Below, one piece after another: positions 38,001 through 53,000 of a DNA stretch of 64,000 bases; within the stretch, counting starts at the first letter, position 1; each line of letters starts with the position of its first letter. The stretch is from Tretioscincus oriximinensis. Lineage: Eukaryota; Chordata; Lepidosauria; Squamata; Gymnophthalmidae. Below the pieces are notes generated by a model, which was not told the origin of the DNA, made no database searches, and saw only the letters and a program-made list of their open reading frames with translations. Location: assembly GCA_022410635.1 (NCBI GenBank), contig JAJVDF010000459.1, positions 731,522 through 795,521 of the forward strand, written 5' to 3'. Made by a program: the position numbers and the translations under genes.

Positions 38001-41000
38001 ATTCCACAGGCCGATGACCCTCTGGGTGAAAGAATACTTTCCTTTGTCTGCTCTCACTTTTCTTCCCATCAGTTTCAAGGAGTGCCCTCTCGTCCTTGTG
38101 TTGTGTGATAGAGAAAACATTTTTCTCTGTTCATCCTGTCCATCCCATGCATGATTTTGTACACTTCAATCTGATCACCTCTCAAACATTGCCTTTCGAG
38201 GCTGAAGAGGCCCAGACGTTGCAGCCTGACTTCATAAGGGAGGTGCCCCAGACCCTTGATCATTTTTGTTGCTCTTTTCTGCACCTTCTCCAGTTCCAAA
38301 ATATCCCTCTTGAGATGTAGTGACCAGAATTGAACACAGTATTCCAAATGTGGCCTCACCACAGATTTATAAAGAGGCAAAACAACATTTGCTGACTTGT
38401 TTTTGATTCCTTTCCTAATTATCTCCAACATGGAATTTGCCTTTTTTGCTGCTGCTGCACACTGGGTTGACATTTTCATTGAATTGCCCACCAACACCCC
38501 AAGATCCTTTTCTTGCTTGGTCACAGAAAGCTTGGTCCCCATCAGGTGGTAGGAGTAGTTGGGGTTCTTTGCTCCAATGTGCATGACCTTGCACTTGCTT
38601 AAATTGAAGTGCATTTGCCACTTAGATGCCCACTCACCCAATTTCAATAGATCACTCTGGAGTGCGTTACAATCATTTTCAGTTTTCACTACCCTGAACA
38701 GTTTACTGTCATCAGCAAACTTGGCTACTTCACTATTTACCTCGGCATCCAGATCATTTATAATTAAAAAGCAAATGTCCCAATACAGATCCCTGGGGTA
38801 CCCCACTTCTTACCTCTTTCAACTCAGAGAACTGTCCATTTAATACTACCCTTTATCCTGGATTGGAAACTTTTTTAGAAGCCTTTGATGAGGGACTTTA
38901 TCAAAAACCTTCTGAAAATCTAGACAGACAATATCAACTGGATCCCCTTTATCTACATGTTTTTTAACACTCTCAAAGAATTCTAGCAAGTTGGTAAGGC
39001 ATGATTTACCTTTGAAGAAGGCATGCTGAGTTTCATTCAGCAATGCGTGCTTCTCCATGTGTTTAGTAATTTTGTCCTTAATTATGGTTTCCAATACTTT
39101 ACCTGGAATTGATGTTAAACTGACTGGTCTATAATTTCCGGGATCACCCCGGGACCCTTTTTTGAAGATTGGTGTTACATTAGCTACCCTCCAATCTACT
39201 GGTACTTTGCCTGATCTTAAGGAAAGATTAAACATTTTGGTTAGAAGTTCAGCAATTTCACATTTGAATTCTTTAAGAATTCTTGGGTGAATGCCATCTG
39301 GCCCTGGGAATTTATAAACGTTTAGCTTATTAAGGCTAGCAAGGACCTCCTCCCTTGTTATCTCTATCTAGTTTAATTCCTCTGGTGTTCTTTCTGAGAA
39401 AACTAAATCTGTTGCAGGTAAATTCCCTCTGTCTTCTTCAGTGAAAACTGAAGCAAAAAATTCATTTAACCTCTCTGCAATCTCCATGTCCTCCTTGATT
39501 ATGCCCTTTTGTCCATTGCTATCTAGTGGTCCGACTGCTTTCCTGGTAGGATTCTTATTTCTGATATATTTGAAAAAGTCCTTATTATTTCTTTTAATAT
39601 TCTTTGCAATGTGCTCCTCAAAGCTTTTCTTCGCATCCCTGACTACCACCTTGCATTTGGTTTGCCACAGTTTGTCCTCCCTTCTGTTCTCCTCACTAAG
39701 ATAAACCTTCCACTTTTTAAATGAGTTTCTCTTCATTCTAATTACTTCTTTTACTGCAGAGGTAAGCCATACAGGTGTCTTCTTGGACTTGGCAGAACCC
39801 TTTCTTCTCTTGGAAATGCATTTTATTTGAGCTTCCAATATTGTATTTGCAAACAATTTCCACGCATTTTGAAGGGACTGGACTTTTCTCACTTTCCCTT
39901 TTAATTTTTGTTTTATCAATTTCCTCATTTTTGGGAAAATTTCCTCTGTAAAAGTTGAAGGTTTCAGTGTTAGAACTGCTTGACAATTTTCTATCCACAT
40001 TCAGGTTGAAAGTTATTGTATTGTGGTCACTGTTTCCTATGGGATCAGTTACAGTTACATCTTGTATCAGGTCCTGTTCATTACCTAGAACTAAATCCAG
40101 GATTCCCTTTCCCCTGGTTGGTTCTAAAACCACCTGCTCTAGGAAGCAATCAGTTAACATGTCTAAGAATTTTATTTCTTTTTTATAAGTTGAACAAGCG
40201 TTTGTCCAATCAATGTGTGGATAGTTGAAGTCTCCCATTATTACTATCCTTCCCTTTTTGGAAGCTTCAATGACCTCATGTTCCAAATGAGTATCGCCTT
40301 CAGGTGTTTGGTTAGGAGACCGGTAGCATATTCCCAATATTAGACTTGTTTTCTGACCTGATAATGGTATCCACAGTGCTTCTGTGGATGGGTCTGTTTT
40401 ACCTGGAAATTCCAGTTCATAGGATTCAACCTCTTCTTTAACATACAAGGCTACACCACCACCAGGTCTCCCTTTCCTATCTTTTCTGTATAGTTTGTAA
40501 CCAGGGATTACTGTATCCCATTGGTTTTCTTCTGTCCACCAGGTTTCAGTTATGCCAATAATATCGACATTATTGTCATTCACTAAGCATTCCAACTCCC
40601 CTATTTTTGCTCGGAGGCTTCTGGCATTTGCATACAGGGATTTATACGCCCTTCTCCGGTGCAAGTTAGGCCCCATAAATTTGTGAGAAACCACAGTTTG
40701 CTCATTACAGCTTTTTACTTGAATACTACATCCAGGTTCCCCTTCCAATACTATATTATCTGTATAATTTTCTTCCTCAGCAATTGCATTTACATTTACA
40801 CTATCTCGAACCGGATGCTACCCAGCTCCTGTTGGTTTTCCCCCAGATATCAGTTTAAAAGCTGCTCTGCAACCTTTTTGATATTAAGTGCCAGCAGTCT
40901 GGTTCCATCTTGGTTCAAGTGCAACCCGTCCCTTTTGTACAGGTATGGCCTCTCCCAAAATGTCCCCCAGTTCCTGACAAATCTAAATCCTTCCTCACAA

Positions 41001-44000
41001 CACCACAGCCTCATCCACGCATTGAAGCTTCTAATCTCTGCCTGCCTAGCTGGTCCTGCACATGGAACAGGTAGCATTTCAGAAAATGCTACCTTGGAGG
41101 TCCTGGAAAAACTGCGTTCTTATACCCTGCTTTTCTCACCTTTCGAAGGGACTCAAAGCATGATAGCTGTTCACAAATATCAACACAGAAAGGGATGAAA
41201 CTGCAATGGAGTAGAAATCAATTGGATATTAGGAAAAATATTTCTAGAAATATGCACAATCAATTAGTGGAACAGGTTGCCACATAAATTGGACAGTCAT
41301 CCTTTCTGGGAAAGTATAGTGAATCCTTCATTAGTCAGGCAATTTGACCCAATGACCTTGGAAATCTTTTTCAATACTATGATTCTATGCATCATCTTTT
41401 AAATTGTCTCCTTTTCCTGACACTAAAGCTCAAAAAGTGACAAAATTACAATACAGATGAAGCGAAGTAATTAGGGAAAAAAATCATAGTAGTGAATAAA
41501 ACCAAGAAGACTTAAAATTCTATAAACTTGGATCAACCAGAGCTTATTTTATGTTTATCATAAAGTATATTTAATTTAGAAAATAAAAACTATGACTGGG
41601 ATTCTGTACTATGCTTTTATATTTTTTATATTATCTTTATCATTATATTTTACATGCTTTGTTATTTTGTCATGAGTCATTGATATTATTTGAATTTCTA
41701 TATTGCCCTATACCTGAAGGGCTCAGGGAGTTTAATAATAAAAACAGAATTTTACTTTACCAAGAGTAGGCAAGGGAGCTGTTTTTTTCAGCCAAATATC
41801 AGGTTAAAGAGGTGCATCTTTAGTGATTTTCTGAATGATCACAGTGATGGTGACTGATGCACCTCAGCGGGGGATTTTCCCTTAGTCTAGGGGCTGCCAG
41901 TGAGAAGGCCTTGTCCTGGGTTCCACTTCCAAGTGGTGACACAATTAAGAGGGCCTCCTCTGCAGATCTTAAAGCTTAAGCAAGTTGATTTTGGAGGAGG
42001 CGTTCCTTTAAATATTTGGGACCCATTTATTCAGGGCATTGGTAAATTATGTGCAGTTGTGCTGTATAAAAATAATAAATTCTAAAACTATGAACAAGGT
42101 TCCAAATGTTTACTGGAAGCACATGTGACATCCTTATCTTGAAATGGATACTGGAACATAATCTTTGTGGGACTGCACATGAAGAGATCTAAAAACACAT
42201 GGTTATTCCACATTAACATGAACATACTGGTGCATCCATTAAACTGACTGGCATGGAATTGCCCTTGGTTTTTGTCTTGACCCCATAGTTTGTGTCTCAC
42301 AGTAATCAGCTGTGTAGCCAATGCGTTGTTTCAGGTGCTAGGATTCCACTGACAGCACACAATACATCCTTGTATCTTTCTTTTTCACTTGTGCAGGGAG
42401 GTTGTTACGCTTTGCAATATGCAGGCTGTGGCTGCCAGAGCAATTAGTAAGGATATTGGTGCGGGGCCAGATGGCAGAAGTATCTAAACAACAGCCAGGT
42501 AGTGTATATCCTTGGTAAGGGTATGCAAATTATTGTTACAAATTACTAAGAAAGAACAGCTACAGGAACCTCATGCAGCAGCTAGAGTATTTAGATCAGA
42601 TTTTTCATTCCTTCAAGCTCCTCCCTGCATCATACTGTAGAAGGGGAGTAGATTCTATCCACCTCCTAGGAAAAGATGAACAGCACATGAAACATGGAAC
42701 ATCATTTTGCCCTACCCTAGGTTTTGAAGATCATCAGAGATTCTTCCTAAGCTATAAGCACTATGCAGGCTGGGAAGTGCACCATGTCCAAATTCAACTA
42801 TAAATGGTTCTGGATTTAGGTTCCTGAATGTTATTATGGTTTCTGATGTCATTTGAGACACATTTACTGATAAATCCCCCTTTCTAAGGTGCCTACTGTG
42901 GTTACTCAGCTGTGAATTTCTCCTGTGTCATGCCCCAAGATACAAATGGAATACAAATCCTTTTTTCCTGTGATAATGTCTTTAAAAAATAACTGCCCCC
43001 TTTCTGAGAGGAAGACCTTAAGCAGACCTTCGGTTGCAGGCTGAAGAGCTTTGTCCTCTCCAGTATTATGGTGCAATGAGCATACATGTGTGCATTCCTT
43101 TTAACGAACAAAAAGCCCTTTATTCTAGGCACAGAATGGGAGTTATTCAGAATAACCCAACCAGCTATTCCTAGAAGTATTCCAAAACCAAACTCTGTCT
43201 TCCTTAAATTCCGCACACAAGCAAGGGCCTTCAATGATCTTGATTCATTTCTTGAAACAGCAAAGAAATATTTTAAAAACCCTCTATGCTGCATTTTCTT
43301 TATATGATGTCTCATTAGTCAGACTGCCAAAGGTTGATGGGATCTACATACAGTAATTACAATGTTATTTCTAAACAATTAAAAAATAGTGGATCTTATT
43401 TATCTACCTATCTGCATTTCTCTATGTCCCAACACCGAAAAAAGAAAGGAAGAAGGGAAGGGAGCGGGATTATCAGGATTGAGTGCAAACTGGAAATAGC
43501 TGTTTTCAGCTAAGAGGTGACCTAACTGAAGTATATAAAATTATATACAGTATGGAAATGGTGGATACTTTTATATTAATTGCACAATATTGGAGCCAGG
43601 GGACTTTGTGGAGTAATGTCAGGATGGAAAAGGTGAATATCCACACACACACACACACCCCAGATGGCCAAAGGGAATCTACTACCAGAAGAGGTGATGA
43701 CAACAGTCAGCCTGGATAGCTTTAAGAAAGGACAACACAAGTTCATGGAGGCATCTGCTTGTCAATGGCTGCTGGGATTAACGCCTTCCAGGATGGAAAA
43801 GCAGGCAAAATGCCTTTAAATACCAGTTGCAGAGAGTTGAGAATGGGTGAAATGTCTACCTTCTCTTCTGCTTAATGTGCACAGTGGTGGTGATCTGGTG
43901 CTATTTCCACTGTTAATGCCATCCATTGGACTGATAACTGCTGGGAGGGATGAGGACAGGACAAGGGCCAAAGGGACTGTTAAAATTCTGTAACATTTGA

Positions 44001-47000
44001 AAATAGCGACTTGGGTCTTGGACTTGCTGGCAAAATTGTTGGACTTTCTCAGCCAAACATACTGTAAAATTATTATTATTGTTCTTGTTATTAATATTAA
44101 TATCAATAATAATATCAATATCAATAATAATAATAACATCAATAATATCAATAACAACAACAAAAGGGCATTTTATAACATAAACCAAGAGAAAATGAAT
44201 AAATTAAAGGAAACAAAACTAAAATTAATACATAAATGGTATAGGACGCCAAAACAACTACATTATATAATTCCNACTTTAAGTAATTATTGCTGGCAGG
44301 GTTGCCAGATTCCGGCGGACCACTACCATATAATTTGGAGCTGTANGGTTTCACAGGAATATTGGGGGAAAATACAGAAAGAAATAAACAAAATTATAGA
44401 TGAAAACATTGTCCTAACTGATAAAATGGTTATACTATTGGGTAATCTGGAACATATTAGAAATATTCATACAAGAGGAATGGTAAAATCCTTAATATCA
44501 TGTGCTCAAATGGTGTTAGTGAGGGGTTGGAGGGACGCATCTTATAGGGAGTTGTGGAGATGGAGAGAATATTTAATTGAAAAAATGAGTGTTGAAATCA
44601 ACTCAGTTAAAGTGAACTCTTCATATGATATACAAAAAATTATAGAAATTAAGAATAACTGGCTCAGGATAAAAGAATATTTAATACAAAATTCGTCTAG
44701 CCCATCCACTATCTATAAAATTTGATATATTCCCTATGAATAGACGCTACAACGATAACATGCAAAGGAGGAGGGAGGGAAGAGGGAGGGTAGGGAAGGG
44801 TATATTTGTCAGTACGGTTAAATGATTGGAAATGTAGTAATATGTAAATAAGTAAGCTATAGATGGAACTGTACGGATTATAACTAATAAATATATAATT
44901 TAAAAAAAAATAACAACAACAACAACAATAATAATCTTTTCTTCTAATTAATTGGGCTATTTCCCCAAAGTGCAAATTTGGCCTTCATTTACAAAAAAAG
45001 GCAAATAATAAGGGAACAGAAGGGGATGAAAAATACTGTCTCTGGAAGGGATAACCCGCTGTCCTTAACCTTTGTTTTAAACAAACCAACAGGAAACAAA
45101 AAATCAAATATAAGACTAATTAGAGCAACCTTCAGAATACATAACAAAAAAACCTTCCTTATTTTGAGTACCTTATATTTTCACCTGGTACTAGTTTCTG
45201 GGGTAGAAAGAAAGCCCTTATCAGCAGACCAGGAGAGAAAAAGCAAAATTAAAGAAGGCAGAAGAATATATGTAGTTAGGATCGTACTTATCTTCTTGTC
45301 TTGTTATGGGAGGTCTTTTCTTTTGACTCAATGATTCTCAACATGGGAAGGTATAGATTAGATTAGCACATGATCCTGCTCATTCAGATCAACCTATACT
45401 ACATCCTCAGAATATTGGAGACAGGTAGAGAGGTTAATGAAATGTTTAATATGTAAATAAATTTAAGCAAGAAGATGTTAGCATTATATAGAGAAATGGA
45501 ACATAGGAAACCAACAAAAAAAAGAGAGATGTTAATAATTATACCATGCGCTCAGACATTGTTAGTAGCGGGATGGAAAGATGGAACAAATTGGGACATT
45601 GAAAAGGATTCTACAGATATATAACAATTATTATAGCTACAGAAATATATAACTTTATGATTAACAATACAAAAAATGAACAGGAAAAAGAAAAATGCAA
45701 ACAAAAATGGATAATGGTAAAAAAATATTTATTGAGAAGTTATTTATTGAAATGAAACTGAAGTGCAATGAAATTGAAATTTCAGATGTAATCTGCTCCC
45801 TGTGAATTAAAGAGGGAGTAGAGAGAGGGGAGGGTAAAAAGAGGGAGGGGAGTAGGGAGCATAAAGTTTAAAACAATGCAAAAGTAGTGAGAAGAATTGT
45901 AATTAATACATTGTAAATAAAAGTAAGTTGCTTCTTAGCTATATTGCGCCACTAAAATGTATTGCTTTCCATGCACTTCTCATGTTCCGGACCAAACACT
46001 CTGGCAGGCTGCAGACCCAATTAAACAAGTCTACAAACAGTACCAAATAATGTCTCTCTAATCAGAAAAATCAACTTTGTTCTCATTGGCATAGGAAGGA
46101 CAAGAAACAATGGGATGAAACTGAAAAAATACACCCTTTCTAATGTAGACTGAAGAAGCCAGCAAATCCACACTCGTATTACATGGGCCCTCAATTTGNA
46201 TTAAGGTCCTGTGCAAAAAGGATCTTTTATATTTATCAAAACACAATTATTACATTATTTTTGATATGTATGAGACAAGAATACTGGACTAAATTGGCTC
46301 TGGCCCAATTCATCAGGGCTCCTGTTATGTTCCTATATGTTATGGTAACTTTTTCACCTTCCTCCTTCTTTCAGTGCTTTTATAGCACATGTATACAGCA
46401 ATTAATTTAGATAAAATTATTTTTCTTTGCCTTAACTGTATATCAAAAGTAAAATCCTCAGGACTTTGTGCATTCTATTTAGTACACTCAAAGACACTTC
46501 AAGTTTAATTTTGTTCCAGGAACTCTAGCAAGGTTCAACTGCACTACTTTCAGGACAATGAAAAGACATTCCCAAAGCAGAGCAGAAAACTGTTGGCAAT
46601 CTCACTCACAGGTTTTGACCATGACCTCATTCCTTAATAGTTTTCACTGGCTTCTTTCTTTTTTAAAGAGACTGGAACTGATATTTCAAGAGGTAGTTTT
46701 AAAGTAAACCTTTTAGGTCAATTAAAAATTTGAAAGCAGATCTAATCCTACTCTCCAAGAAGTAAGATCTATGATAATGATACCTATATCAGAGTACAAA
46801 TATAAGGGGAAAAATAATTTGAATACAAATATAAAGCCTGCAAGTGCTTTAAATAACATAGTATAATATTATCCTTTTAATGCAACTACTGCAGCTCTAT
46901 CTCCACTCTTTTAAACTAAACATGACAACCATCTCGAATCTCACTTGCTGTATTTTTTGGGCTATCACACAGTGTTCTTAGAATCTGATCTTATGTGGCT

Positions 47001-50000
47001 ATAATATCGATTTGCAGACCGTCTGACTTCAGGAAGATGGATACAGTAGCTATTTCTGAAAGCTCAGATTCAAATAACTCTGGAACAAGACACAATAACC
47101 CCAAACAACAACTGATTGCATAAAATCACGCATGGGACAGATAAGAAGAATCGAGAACAATATTTTTTTTAGCACTAAGATTTGGGGGGATTCCTTGAAA
47201 CTGATGGGCAGAAAAGTTTGGAGAGACAAGGGAAATACGTTTTTCACCCAGAGGGTCATTGATCTGTGGAATTTACTTCCAAGAGGTGCTGGTAACTAGA
47301 AGCCTGGATGACTTTAAGAAAGGATTAGACAGGTTCATGGACACCAAGGATATAAATAGCTACTAGGATGGAGCTAATACTATCTCTAAAATGGAGCAAC
47401 AGGCAGTATTCCTGAAGTACTATTTGCTAGGAGTTGCGAACAGGTAAGGATTTTGCCTTCTTCTGCTTGATACTGCTCAGGTGCAATTGGTAGGCCATTG
47501 GGTGAGAGAGAAGGTTGGACCAGATGGGCTCTGGCCTCACAAGGCTCCTCGCATGTTGTTACAGGATTCAAGCCAGCTGTGGAATCCTCCATTCCACCAA
47601 CTGTTTCTAAATTAAGCTAACTATCATATTAAAAGTAGCTTTCTTATTTTGTTTTAATGCTGCAGTGAAAGATGTTGAAGAAGAATATGCAAATTATTAT
47701 TACGTTACAAATTTAACTAATTCTTATGGTTTCTTGGACATTAATTCCAAAAATAAAGTCAAAATTTGTAATCTAAATATTATTTTTAAATATTTTTCAA
47801 ACTAAAGTCCATTGTTTTCCTTTTAAATGTGGATGTTACTTTATATCTTGCAAAATGAGAAAAACCTCCTGTTAAATGTAGTATTTATTTAGATATATTT
47901 AGAAAATATTTCCCCATTTTTTAAAAAAAATTAAGACTAATGTGAGCAGAAAAAGATTCTCTGTTTCACTTTTTTTCACATTTGGGCTGCTGCTGCTACT
48001 ACCAGATTTGTAAAACGTCTGGGCATCCAAGCTTTTATAATAAGCACTTGTCATAATGAAAAGCAGGCAGAAATACAAGTTAAAACCATAAATTCTGTCA
48101 GAAAGTAAACAGGAAGATGACAGTTTGTTAATGTTTAAATCTGGAACTTTGTCTTCAATGTGAAGGTGTAGGCTAATACTTTTTCATAGCAAAACAAGAT
48201 GGCTATCATTTATGCTAGTGGTTGAAAGAATGTTACTTGGTTGAAAATAACTTGGTTGAAGGATATTTATGGTTTCTACAAAGCACTCCAGCTATCTGTA
48301 GAAACAATGAAATGTAGCAAATGAAAAATGAAACCAAGATTGTGGTACAAATATATTCTATCAATAATACTGTCTCAAGTTTGCAAGAGAGGACAAAGTA
48401 ACAAGAAATTATCCCTAAATCTGACAGTTGAAAAGAGCCACATGCTTTATTAGAAGTTCATGAACTTGAAAGTTATTCCTTGTTCATGTGTTTAAAACAG
48501 ATTTTTTTTAGATTATTTATAGTAATTTCATTAGAAGCAAATCTGACAGTGTAAGTGAATTAACAGTTTTTAACTAGTCCATTCTTTGTAAAGAACTGGA
48601 AAACTGTGTGCTATTTTTGAAAAAAGGAGATCCTATTGTAGAAGACAATGCTTTGTTTTATGAATTAAGCTATTTAAAAAGATTTGTATGTGAACAACTT
48701 GGACAAAAAAACAAAGATCAACATTTTTAGAAAAAAAAGTTTCAGAAAGGGGGTGTAATCTTATGAGCAGATATTCTGGAGACAAATACTCTGATTTCAA
48801 TTATTATAAAAATAGAATACAACTGCAGAATAAAATGGGGGGAAAGTGCTATCAGGCTATAGCAACTATGGAAATTTGCTACCATGAAAAAATGGAACCT
48901 AAATATGCTTGCAGATTATTGCCGGACATTCAAAATTACCATACTCAAGCTAAGCTAATATCAACAAATCTACATAGGCTAGTTAACAGTTTCGGCAACA
49001 AATATTTAAATGCCTATTAACAAAAAGAAGAAAGAAAAGAATCTGGGTTTTATACTCTTCTCTTGAAACTTAAGAGTGGCTAACAAGGTTATTTTTCACC
49101 CAAAGCTTTACATTTTATTCTATTTCCCCCACCATTCTTTGATGGTACCTATTTATCTACTCACAAATTTATTTGCTTTCAATCAGCTAGGTTGGATGAA
49201 GCTGGGGCCAGTAGAGGGCACTCACCATTCTCCACAGTGAACATAAACTCTAAAACGTCAACTGAAATACCAAACATTCTTAGCCTCTGTACCATCATGC
49301 CTTACTGTCTAGTACATCCCTGTCTACTACATACAACCCCTGTCTACTACATAAATCTGGCAAACAGATTTGAAATCAGCACCAAAAATACTATAGAAAG
49401 AAACCAGACCAATCTGATAAAAAAAAGGTAAAATGTTGTCAATATATATTATCCATAAACCTGTTTTTATCAACATTTTGGGCACGTGCACTGTAATTTT
49501 ATCACATTAATTCTGACCAATCCTCAGTCATTTCCAACAAGACCTTCACACCAAGGTTATCCTATGTTAGGAATTCCCTCCCCCTCAAGGTTAGGTCATT
49601 CTGGCACAACCCACCCCCCAAACACAGAATCAACACTTACATGCAATAGTGTTATTTACCTTCAGCTGCCTGTAGATTAAGATAATTTAGTACAGAAGAC
49701 ACTGTGAAACACAAGGTGAGACATCTACATTTCTTATTAGTCCATTCAATGCCAAAACATGGTTTGAAAGCATCATAATAAGAATTTTCATGCAAAATCC
49801 AAGATTGAGCTCTGGACCTTTTATTGATGTTAAAAAGTGACATCCCCCCCCCCCCCAACCAGGGGCAGCAGAGATCAGAAGCTGCACCTGGTAAAATGTC
49901 TTATTTTCTATAGACACTTAAAAGTCCAAATCACTATCCCAGAATTCATGTGGGAACTTTAATCACAACATGTCCTCCAATTATTGCCTCACTTCATGGT

Positions 50001-53000
50001 CTTGATCAGTGGTCTGTTATCATATTCTGGTGCAAGTCTGCAGCCTTGACCTCATTTCCCCCAGAACTGTTCTTACTGAAGATAAAAATTTCTGTTAGAT
50101 TATTGTTAACTCGTAAGTAACATGTATCACAATCAATACTGGGGAAACAACTTTGTGCTCTGAATTTATTATCAGAAATCAACACACTGAAACTGGTCCT
50201 AAAAGTGCTAACTCATGAAGCTACTCAAAAAACTATCACAACACGTTACTTTAAGGATATCACACTTAGAACAGATTTAAAAGAGGGCAACTAAAACGAT
50301 CAAGGTTTTTAAAGCAATCTTAAGTTTGGAATGGTGACAGGTACCAGTGTGGATGGGCTTTTAAAAATGGAAATCAGGACTTTCAAGGGCTATCAACCTT
50401 TAATGGCAGTATGACTGTCACTGTACCAATAAGAAGTGATAATAGGTCTGTTCCTAGTAGATTGTGAACATTGGTCAAGCTGAGTGAGATGATATATGAT
50501 CAGCAATTAAGTATTCTCTTTAATGTTGTTAATCATGGAGGACAGCTCTAGAACCAACAGGCACCCTGATATGTTGGCAAATTAAAACTGACAAAGGAAA
50601 GTATTTTTGTCCAGCCATTGATCTATGAAATTCACTATCAGAAAAGGAGATATCAGCAACTGAAAAATTGACAGACATACTTGTGGAGGATAGGTTGAGG
50701 AGCACAATCTAGGAGCTTCTAGACTGGAAACCAAGATAACATTGGGGATTTGGAAAGACAGGAAAGGTGCCTCCAAATGTAAGTTACAAGAAGTCAAGAG
50801 TAGGTTAAGGTTGTGTCTTTCGCTTCTACTTGTGAATGCCCAGAGGAAATTGCTATGCGGCTGTGTGAGAGGATACTGGACTAGACGGGCTGTGATCTTA
50901 TCCAACAGGGCTCCTATTATGTTGTTATAAGGCTAGACAAATCCATGGGTGACAGATGTGTCAGCAGCTACCATAACTGATGGACTACGATTCGTCAAAA
51001 GCAAGTGAAGTTTTTGTCTGTCTTCTACTTGAGAATAGCCAGGAGCAATTGGTGAATCACTATACGAGACAAAATACTGAATGAGATAGTTTTGTGGCTT
51101 GATCCACCAGCACTTCTGTTGTGTTCCTATGAAGAAGACACTAGTTCTGAGTGTTATATAGATAGCGATGTGTCTTTAAGAATCATTCTGAGATACTGTG
51201 AGCCAGTCGTATCCTGTTTGTGGGCTTCCATTTGTGAGTACTTGACCATTGTGAAAATAACTGCTAGAGAAGATGTGCTATTGGCCTAGCATGGAAAGCC
51301 CTTCTCATGTTTTTAAATTACTTGTAGGGGTCCATGTGCTGTGCTCATATGTTGACAGTGTCTCTAGGAGTTTGCACTGCACCTAAATATCTCCAGGCCT
51401 AGCCCCAGACACTCATTTGAAGTAGTTTCTTGTACCTCTCATTCAACTAGTATTGGTCTTCCAGCTATTCCAAATCCCCAAATGTATCCTGAATAGAGCT
51501 GGACTGAAAATTATTTCAGATCCTATATCTGCAACTTTCCCCTGTCTACTGCTGGGATTAATGCTGTTTCTAGACTTATGGGAGTAAAACTAGTTAAGAA
51601 AACTTTCTTTATTATTATTGTGACCCATCTTGAGACTTTTTGATAAAGAGGATATAAATTCATAAATAAAATGATATGCACATGATCATATTTTTCATGT
51701 TACATGCTTGGAAATCTCATGCAGAAATATAGGAGGTTCAAATATTTCCATCACTATGAAACACTGGTTTTTTATTATTATAAATTAAAAATTAACACCT
51801 TGGAGCAATACCATATCCTGAGCCTCAAATACCTTCCCACAGACTTGCCTGCACCTTCTGGCAAGAGGTGTGAACATATGAAAGTGAATTGTCAATGGTA
51901 TCTCCCCCCCATTATGTAATGAACCCTCCCTTCTAAGATGTATCAGGCATCCCAATTTTATGTATTTAGATGCTTGGTGAAGACCTGCTTGTCCACCCTG
52001 GTCTTCTGCTGAGGGAATAACATTCTTTCCCCACATAGGCACTATTACTGCTTTTCAATCATATTTTAGCTTTTTCTATAGCTATTTTACTGTGACCGAC
52101 CTGAAACTCTTGGGGTGGATATAGTAAGTATCTAATGTCTCCACAAAATGCTTTGTAAATTAACATAGAAGCCTGTCCTAGCCCTTTGCATAAGCTTTCC
52201 TTAGAAATACTCTTCACAGACAAGTCTGATCCAATACCTCAAAAGATAAGATTCTGGAAGCAGAATTCCAGCACAGTTCAGGTTTGAAGCAGAAAGAGCA
52301 TGGAAGTGAGAAGCAAACTTAAATGTAACTCTACAATAGAATATGAAAAAAATCTGGAAGAAGGTGCTGTGCCTTCCACATCCCCCTTTTTCACATCGTA
52401 AAAGAATGAACAAAAAACATGGCTGAATTTAAATCTACAAATTCCAAATTGGGCATACAGGCCACTCTGCAGGAAGAAGAGACAGGAGGGGGTTACTTCA
52501 GTTCAAGCCTTCCCTTTCTCCTTCCATGCTTAGGATCAGCTTCTGTGAGCAGGGAAGGAACAGAAAGGGCCGCTAGAACTAGTGCTTTACTCCTTCCTTC
52601 CGTGCTCCTCACATACATCCATGGAGGCAACACTGTGGCTGTGCCAGCCAAGCAAATGCAAGAAGAACATCTAGGCCTCGGATTCAAAGCGGTAGCTGTA
52701 TTTTGTCTGGTTCACAATTCTAGCAGGATGGTCTTATAAGCACCCTAGATAATTACAAAAAAAAGGTAGGCAGTTATGAGCTTTGGTAGAGCAAATCCAC
52801 TTCATCANATGCAATGGAGTCTATTGCATCATTCCACTGCATGTGAAGAATTAGGCTTGTATACAAAAGCTGACACTGCCTACCTTTTCCTAAGGTGTTA
52901 GAAGCCCTCCCCCACCAGCTAGGCCTCGAATGCAGCTTTGGGTTGTGAGAGGAGACTGAAAGAGGATGCCATTAAATAGAAGTCCCTGCAACGAGACACC

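Larger units (their letters stand above)
37690..41106 (-). mobile_element. Long CR1 LINE (3.4 kb): ORF1 end, endonuclease, RT, 3'UTR
   Basis: On the minus strand it contains the C-terminal esterase-like part of ORF1 (about 41077-40850), an APE endonuclease (40748-39738), the linker and reverse transcriptase (40000-38075) and the 3'UTR ending in TTCTTATGTTCTTATG-type repeats at 37690. ORF2 is broken by a frameshift near 40000 and by stops near 39367 and 38845. It is sense to USP34, in intron 1. Its 5' end is truncated and abuts a SINE fragment. Confidence 0.92.

Noticed and set aside
42902..43315. 137-codon minus-strand frame in intron 1
   Set aside because: No recognisable domain, no splice-linked partner, and an open frame also on the opposite strand. 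Not supported as a gene.
52419..52739. 106-codon plus-strand frame near the promoter
   Set aside because: No recognisable family and no supporting signals.
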